Shown piece after piece: positions 60,501 through 64,000 of a stretch of DNA of 64,000 bases (positions are counted from its first letter, which is position 1; the number at the start of each line of letters is the position of its first letter). The notes below the pieces were generated by a model. That model saw only the letters and a program-made list of their open reading frames with translations, was not told the DNA's origin and did not search any database. Both the position numbers and the translations under genes were made by a program. Source of the stretch: Fibrella aquatilis (lineage in GTDB: Bacteria; Bacteroidota; Bacteroidia; Cytophagales; Spirosomataceae); NCBI RefSeq assembly GCF_017353255.1, contig NZ_JAFMYU010000006.1, positions 271,113 through 335,112 on the forward strand, read 5' to 3'.

Positions 60501-61034
60501 GGTATTCGTTCCTTTTTCAATGACGTTTACCCCAGGCAGGGCCTGGTTGTTCTCGTCAGTGACCTGTCCCGTTATGCGCTTCACGACGGCCTCCTGTGCT
60601 TGCGCCGCCACGTCGGCGGTCCCGCGTCCGGAACGGCTCGTGGCGGGGTTGGCTAAAGGGGCCGAGGCGGCTTTGGCAGGCTGCGCTGCCGAAATCACGA
60701 TCAGGTTGTCTTTGATTTTCTGAAAGCGCAGTCCCTGGCTACCTAGTAGGTTCTCAAGCGTTTGTTCCAGAGCGTTGCCGGTTAATTCGAGCGTAGCCGT
60801 GCGCCCTTCAATCAGTTGGTCGTCGTAAGCAAAATTGACGCGATATTTTTTCTCCACTTCCGCCAGGGCCTTTTTCAGCGACCGTGTTTTGGTGGGGCGG
60901 GTGTCATACGCCTGCATCTCGTGACGGACGGGGGTTTCGGCCCAGGAGAGCAACTGCGCCGCCGCCAGCTGGGGCAACGAATACAGGCTCAGGCCGATGA
61001 CCACCGCCGAAACAGCTATGTACTGATTCTTCAT
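57600..61034 (-). CDS. susC: SusC/RagA transporter with N-terminal STN signalling domain (second locus)
   Basis: 1144 residues with signal peptide VIGLSLYSLPQLAAAQ. Residues about 55-115 are an STN domain (LKKALAEVEKKYRVNFAYDDQLI, NLLGSQGLRFQKIKDNLIVIS). A CarboxypepD_reg domain follows at about 155-235 (ITGQVTDENNQALPGVNVIEKGTNTGATTDGSG). The plug has EVVVIGYQTVRKKDLTGATDLIS and IRGVASFLSTDPLYIIDGMI, then a barrel ending VLSVGITGDF. The STN domain touches the FecR protein across the periplasm, and fecR and sigma genes lie directly upstream, giving a complete trans-envelope switch. The glycan is inferred from GH43 to carry arabinose or xylose. Confidence 0.95.
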   Translation of the reverse strand: MKNQYIAVSAVVIGLSLYSLPQLAAAQLLSWAETPVRHEMQAYDTRPTKTRSLKKALAEVEKKYRVNFAYDDQLIEGRTATLELTGNALEQTLENLLGSQGLRFQKIKDNLIVISAAQPAKAASAPLANPATSRSGRGTADVAAQAQEAVVKRITGQVTDENNQALPGVNVIEKGTNTGATTDGSGNYQINISDAATVLTFSSVGYVKQEVIIGSQSVVNVKMAVDDRTLNEVVVIGYQTVRKKDLTGATDLISPAQSNRVTANSLAESIQGLSPGVTVRNSGLPGQAASIQIRGVASFLSTDPLYIIDGMIADANPTINTNDIESIQVLKDASAAAIYGSRAANGVVIITTKQGKEGPVRVSFSAKYGAQSLYRRWDVMDAPAFAALQRQQYQNAGVPVPASVAGNPTVNTNWQDEVLQTGSLQDYNVTLSGGTTASSYLISGSFFNNTGYVKGTGFDRASLRINTRNQLGRVTVGENLVLTNSNIQNPPTFFNPIYDMAYALPVIPVQDPRYVSATNPEGYGIGTNPDAISYAYNPVAARNLTSNKSTFAKLVGNAYLDVKLFEGLSYRFNAGLEASFDYTQYLRKLGVYQYSAAPVPSSVSEDRSRYTSTLFEHTLNYNRTFGAAHSLNGVIGISQQNTQRDVTSGSRTDLGQAGGQYFTTINAATGVSNSAGYTPDKYAILGYIGRVNYTYRDKYLLTLTGRVDQDSRFGANYRTGFFPSGAVAWRISQEDFFKVGWISDLKLSASYGKLGIVVPTLGSFPYTAFINNNPRAVFGVDQTPNVGAYQAQLANPDLRWEARTQQNIGLTASLFNNRVTAEVNVYNSLSTDAILNLRVPGYLGNLRGDPFVNTASIRNRGVEVSLTYRQNAGPIKWDVSGNFTTISNRVENVGNQGLNINYIQSGNTRSQVGNPVGQWYVLKTNGLFQSQAEVDAYVSKDGGKIQPDAKPGDIRYVDTNGDGRINVDDRQFVSSPWPKLQAGAQANVSYGGFGLNVQLVGVFGYTVYNSIRGILDGYQNTNFRRDVSPWTPTNTGTADPRIGLQDRDQGIVNNNLGYSDRWLEDASYVRLRNIELGYTLPSDLLKRAHVRNARVYVSGQNLFTITKYTGLDPDVTGANIQERGVDNGHYPSPRVLSVGITGDF

Positions 61035-61103
61035 GGTTTTGGTTGTTAATAACGTTTGTATTGGGTTTACTGCGCCGGGCTAACTGCCTGGCAGGGGCAC
61101 GCT

Positions 61104-62219
61104 TTACTTACTTTTTCTCAAATACACGGTGTTGCTATCCCGCTCAACCGTCAGGTCGAACGTGGCGGCCAGGGTGGTCAGGAGCGTTTCCAGGTTTTCG
61201 CTCGACAGGTTGCCCGTAAACCGGCGGTCGGCCAGGGCATCGTCGCCAAAAACAAGCGTCAGTCCCTGGGCATCGCTCAGCTGCTGGGCAATGTCGCGCA
61301 GGGGGGTTTTCTCAAAGATGTACTGCTGCTGTGTCCAGGCAGTGCGGGGCTGGGGATCCTCTTTCTGAAGGGCTACAGCCTCAATGCCGGGCCGGGCGGT
61401 GGCTACCTGTCCGGGCCTCATTTCCAGCACCTTAGCCTGCGCATTGTCGGGCCGGATGAGCTTCACCTTTCCCTCTACCAGCGTCACGTCGGTCTGCCCG
61501 CGGCGGGTGTTCACGTTAAACTGCGTCCCCAACACCTGCACGTCGAGGCCGGGGGTATGGGTCGTAAACTTGACCGGCACGGCGTTCAAGGGTATAGCGT
61601 TCAAGGGTAAATCTGCCTGCTCCTGAGCCGCCATGGTCTTTTTTGTGACAGTGAAAAAACCTTCTCCCTCCAGCCACACCTCGCGGGCTTGTCCGTCGGC
61701 CCAGTCGTCGCGGTAGGTCAGCGTGGAATTACCGTTGAGTTGCACGGTCGATCCGTCGGGCAGGGCAACGGTCGTTGTTTCGCCGAAGTTGGTGTGGGCT
61801 ACATGTTTGTGCTGTTGTTCGCGCCAGTACCAACCGGTGGTGAATACGCCCAGCAGGCCTACCGTCGAGGCAGCCACGCGCCAGCCGGTCAGCCAGTTGG
61901 GCCAGGCACGGCGACTGTCGAGTGCCCTAACGGGCGTAGCCGATGGGGTCGCAAAGTAGGTAGTATGGGCCTGTTCCAGCAGGGTCCAGATGCGCTCGTA
62001 GCTGGCCTCGGTGAGGTCGTCGTAGTTGGTGCGCAGGTGGAGCAACAGGGTAGCAGCCTCATCTATATAGGCCTGTTGCGCCGGGTACCGGAGCATATAC
62101 GTATGCCAAAACGACATAGTAGCCTCGTCGGGCTGAAGTACCCACCGCCGAAACGACTCATCGAGCACGAAATCGCGGGTGGTAAACTGCGCATAGTTGG
62201 TGGGTAGATCGTGGGGCAT
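61104..62219 (-). CDS. FecR-family anti-sigma factor
   Basis: 371 residues from the ATG at 62219 (MPHDLPTNYAQF); the frame's GTG at 62237 is less likely. An N-terminal cytoplasmic domain (DFVLDESFRRWVLQPDE) binds the sigma factor. One membrane span lies near 110-128 (RVAASTVGLLGVFTTGWYW). The FecR domain spans about 140-265 (TTTVALPDGSTVQLNGNSTLTYRDDW, VKFTTHTPGLDVQVLGTQFNV). The C-terminal STN-contact domain is at about 295-370 (YIFEKTPLRDIAQQLSDAQGL). A 15-base near-perfect tandem copy at 61582-61611 adds PLNAI/PLNAV in the FecR domain. It lies between the sigma gene and susC, in that order of transcription. Confidence 0.93.
   Translation of the reverse strand: MPHDLPTNYAQFTTRDFVLDESFRRWVLQPDEATMSFWHTYMLRYPAQQAYIDEAATLLLHLRTNYDDLTEASYERIWTLLEQAHTTYFATPSATPVRALDSRRAWPNWLTGWRVAASTVGLLGVFTTGWYWREQQHKHVAHTNFGETTTVALPDGSTVQLNGNSTLTYRDDWADGQAREVWLEGEGFFTVTKKTMAAQEQADLPLNAIPLNAVPVKFTTHTPGLDVQVLGTQFNVNTRRGQTDVTLVEGKVKLIRPDNAQAKVLEMRPGQVATARPGIEAVALQKEDPQPRTAWTQQQYIFEKTPLRDIAQQLSDAQGLTLVFGDDALADRRFTGNLSSENLETLLTTLAATFDLTVERDSNTVYLRKSK
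61582..61611. repeat. 15-base tandem duplication within the fecR-type gene
   Basis: GCGTTCAAGGGTATA is followed at once by GCGTTCAAGGGTAAA (14 of 15 identical). It is in frame and inserts five residues (LNAIP/LNAVP) in a loop of the FecR domain. Confidence 0.8.
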
Positions 62220-62258
62220 AACGGCGTGCTTTCCCACAGAAGAAACCGCCGTTCAATT

Positions 62259-62873
62259 TTATCCCCCGCAAATGCAAGTTTTTTCCCCCATTATCAGTAA
62301 CAGCACCAACACACCCGTGTCGACGCGTTTTTGGAGGGCGGCGATGGCTTTGTAGATCACCTTATAGGCCGACGACTGTTCGATACCCATCACCCCGGCA
62401 ATTTCTTCGTAGGTCAGGTTGTCGAAATATTTCAGAAAGAGGGCTTCTTTCTGGCGGGGCGGCAGGTGGTTCAACTCGCGCAATAAGGCCGCCGACTGAT
62501 CGGCCGAGATTTGGGCATCAAGCCAGGTTGGTTCATACTGAAATTCGACCCGGAACTCGATAGCGTCGGGGTCGGCGTCGAAGCGGGATTCGGTCTGCAA
62601 GCGGCGGACCAGTTCGCGGCGGAGCGACCGCATGAGGTAAAACTTGATGGAGTCGGTGCGACCCAGGCGATTACGGGTTTCCAGAATGCTTAGAAACAGG
62701 TCCTGCAAACAATCTTCGGTAAGCTGCCGGTTCTGCGCAATTTTGTAGCCATAGTTGTAGAGCACCTTGGCGTAGCGTTCATACATACAGGCATACGCGT
62801 CCTGATTTCCAGCCAGAAAATCATCCCACAGTAGGGCGTCGGTAGAGTAGTTGTACACGCCGGAAAGTAGCAT
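62259..62873 (-). CDS. ECF-type RNA polymerase sigma factor
   Basis: 204 residues from the ATG at 62873; the frame runs five codons further to a TTG. Region 2 is at about 15-80 (LLWDDFLAGNQDAYACMYERYAKVLYNYGYKIAQNRQLTEDCLQDLFLSILE) and region 4 at about 125-180 (LNHLPPRQKEALFLKYFDNLTYEEIAGVMGIEQSSAYKVIYKAIAAL). This matches sigma factors of the Bacteroidota SusC/FecR systems. It should be held by the FecR protein encoded 39 bases downstream and freed when the STN-type SusC is loaded. It opens the operon sigma-fecR-susC-susD-GH43. Confidence 0.94.
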   Translation of the reverse strand: MLLSGVYNYSTDALLWDDFLAGNQDAYACMYERYAKVLYNYGYKIAQNRQLTEDCLQDLFLSILETRNRLGRTDSIKFYLMRSLRRELVRRLQTESRFDADPDAIEFRVEFQYEPTWLDAQISADQSAALLRELNHLPPRQKEALFLKYFDNLTYEEIAGVMGIEQSSAYKVIYKAIAALQKRVDTGVLVLLLIMGEKTCICGG

Positions 62874-63078
62874 AGAGGTGTTGAGCAAATGTATACTGAA
62901 TATAACTGATTCTGCTTTGAAATAGTCAATTCAGACTACGAATACTTATGAATGGAAATAGTGGCCTTTGTCGTTTTCTAACCACAACCAGCTGTCAGAC
63001 AATCAGTTATAGTACAAATTCTAAGTAGTGGGTATGTACGTAGTCTACCGTTCTTTTAGGTGAAACAATCACCCCACT

Positions 63079-63924
63079 ATGGTTCGCTTTGTACTTCTGT
63101 TATCGCTCTTGCTGACATATGCATTTACCGTCTCGGCCCAACCGGTTGGCAAGCTGGTTCGTCGGCATCCGGGCATTGTGTCGTATACCTTCCGCGATGA
63201 GTTTGCCAAAGACGTACCCGCCACCCTTGACCATATCAGGCAGTTGGGCATCACCGATCTTGAATTATCGAACCTGTTTGGCAAAACCGCAGCGGAGTTC
63301 CGCACCTGGCTCAACGAGCGGGGTATCCAATGCAGCAGCTACGGGGTGAGCTACGACGATATTCAGAAAAAACCCGCCGAGGTGCTGCAAAACGCCAAGA
63401 CGCTGGGTGTGCAGTTTGTGCGCGTGGCCTGGATTCCGCACGAAGGCGCGTTTGACACTACGATGGTGCGCAAAGCGGCGGCGGTCTTCAACACCTTTGG
63501 CCAACTCGCCCGGCAGCAGGGCATTACGTTCTGCTACCACAACCACGGCTACGAGTTTGCGCCCTACGGCCAGGGCACCATTTACGATGAGTTGATGCGC
63601 CTGACCAACCCCGACTACGTTTCCTTCGAGATGGATATTGCCTGGACGTTTTTGCCCGGCCAAAACCCTGCCACGCTCCTGGCCAAGTACCCCAAGCGGT
63701 TCCGCCTCATGCACCTCAAAGACATTCGCAAGGGCGTTCCTGGCAACGATCAAGGCAAGCTCGCCAACGAAAATTCAGTAATCCTCGGCACCGGCCAGCT
63801 CGACTGGCCCACCATCCTGAAGGCCGTCAATCAATCGAGCATCACGCACCTCTACATCGAAGACGAAAGCCAGGCCGCCACCGAGCAAGTGCCGCAGAGC
63901 ATCGCGTATTTGAAGGGACTGTAA
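63079..63924 (+). CDS. Exported xylose-isomerase-like TIM-barrel protein (sugar phosphate isomerase/epimerase family)
   Basis: 281 residues. MVRFVLLLSLLLTYAFTVSAQ is a signal peptide. One AP-endonuclease-2/xylose-isomerase-like barrel follows: IVSYTFRDEFAKD, HIRQLGITDLELSNLFG, VQFVRVAWIPHEG, GITFCYHNHGYEFAP, YVSFEMDIAWTFLPGQNPATLL and FRLMHLKDIRKG, with metal-binding Glu, Asp and His in the usual places, and a late Glu in HLYIEDES. Exported members are common in Bacteroidota, often near Gfo/Idh/MocA genes. The substrate is unknown. Its upstream gap of about 205 bases shows no other gene. Confidence 0.9.
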   Translation: MVRFVLLLSLLLTYAFTVSAQPVGKLVRRHPGIVSYTFRDEFAKDVPATLDHIRQLGITDLELSNLFGKTAAEFRTWLNERGIQCSSYGVSYDDIQKKPAEVLQNAKTLGVQFVRVAWIPHEGAFDTTMVRKAAAVFNTFGQLARQQGITFCYHNHGYEFAPYGQGTIYDELMRLTNPDYVSFEMDIAWTFLPGQNPATLLAKYPKRFRLMHLKDIRKGVPGNDQGKLANENSVILGTGQLDWPTILKAVNQSSITHLYIEDESQAATEQVPQSIAYLKGL

Positions 63925-63926
63925 TG

Positions 63927-64000
63927 ATTTACGAGCGGTCCGCCGCTGCGGTTACGATTTTTGCTGACGCTGGCGTAGCCCCCCGCCCTAAAGGGTGCCT
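63927..64000. repeat. Left part of a TTACGAT/GCTGACGC repeat cut by the window end
   Basis: TTACGA words (63928-63934 and 63952-63958) flank a 17-base GC-rich insert and are followed by TTGCTGACGC at 63961-63970, the same order as at 45150 and 49087. It starts 2 bases after the stop codon of the isomerase-like gene. The matching right arm would lie past base 64000. Confidence 0.7.

Noticed and set aside
59760..60656. 298-codon plus-strand frame opposite the second susC
   Set aside because: Antisense to the plug domain; Arg-rich shadow composition.

Overview
The window looks like a chromosomal segment of a GC-rich member of the Bacteroidota, most probably order Cytophagales (Spirosoma/Fibrella-like). 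This assignment is inference. It rests on two SusC/SusD pairs, many glycoside hydrolases with signal peptides or lipoboxes, a FecR/ECF-sigma module next to a SusC with an STN domain, a lipoprotein-type TamA (TamL), start codons mostly lacking a clear Shine-Dalgarno sequence, and a coding GC near 55-60% by hand counts of a few lines. I see no rRNA, tRNA, CRISPR array, transposase or phage gene.

Layout. 1-8.1 kb: a TonB-dependent receptor cut by the window edge, a Tat-exported Gfo/Idh/MocA oxidoreductase, an SCP2 protein, a small membrane protein, a GDCCVxC protein, a GH2 enzyme, and a divergent MarR/HbpS-like pair. 8.2-15.5 kb: a GH78-like rhamnosidase, a large secreted Ig-domain protein, a TIM-barrel hydrolase overlapping a TesA-like esterase, and a small secreted protein. 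15.7-36.2 kb: YbbA-type ATPase and YbbP-type permease genes about 17.4 kb apart, with a complete polysaccharide utilisation locus between them. That locus has GH9, SGNH acetylesterase, a ThuA/dehydrogenase/cytochrome c/CBM6 fusion and GH26 on the plus strand, and a TIG lipoprotein, SusD, SusC, histidine kinase and response regulator on the minus strand. The enzymes fit an acetylated beta-mannan or glucomannan. 36.3-48.2 kb: XisH/XisI, a double DJ-1 protein with a Crp-type regulator, a queuosine-precursor transporter, a SpoU methyltransferase, TamL, a LysM protein, PurE, an aspartyl protease-like protein and a membrane EEP protein. 48.3-54.8 kb: a NitT/TauT-like ABC operon whose binding protein is fused to OmpA, then DUF2071, a cation diffusion facilitator and an acyltransferase. 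54.9-62.9 kb: a second SusCD locus with GH43, run by FecR and an ECF sigma factor. 63.1-63.9 kb: a secreted xylose-isomerase-like protein.

The most unusual feature is non-coding. At about a dozen places the gaps hold 7- or 8-base tandem words (for example TTACGAT, CACTGGA, GTGAAAGA), mostly arranged as long inverted repeats. Three of them have arms of 50 bases (one has a single-base bulge) and fill the whole gap between two same-strand genes; a fourth fills a susC-susD gap. Several share the core GCTGACGC near the apex. They usually begin at, or a few bases inside, the stop codon of the upstream gene, and in some cases the repeat supplies the last codons. They look like a mobile or self-copying family of 3'-end hairpins that would shape expression within operons.
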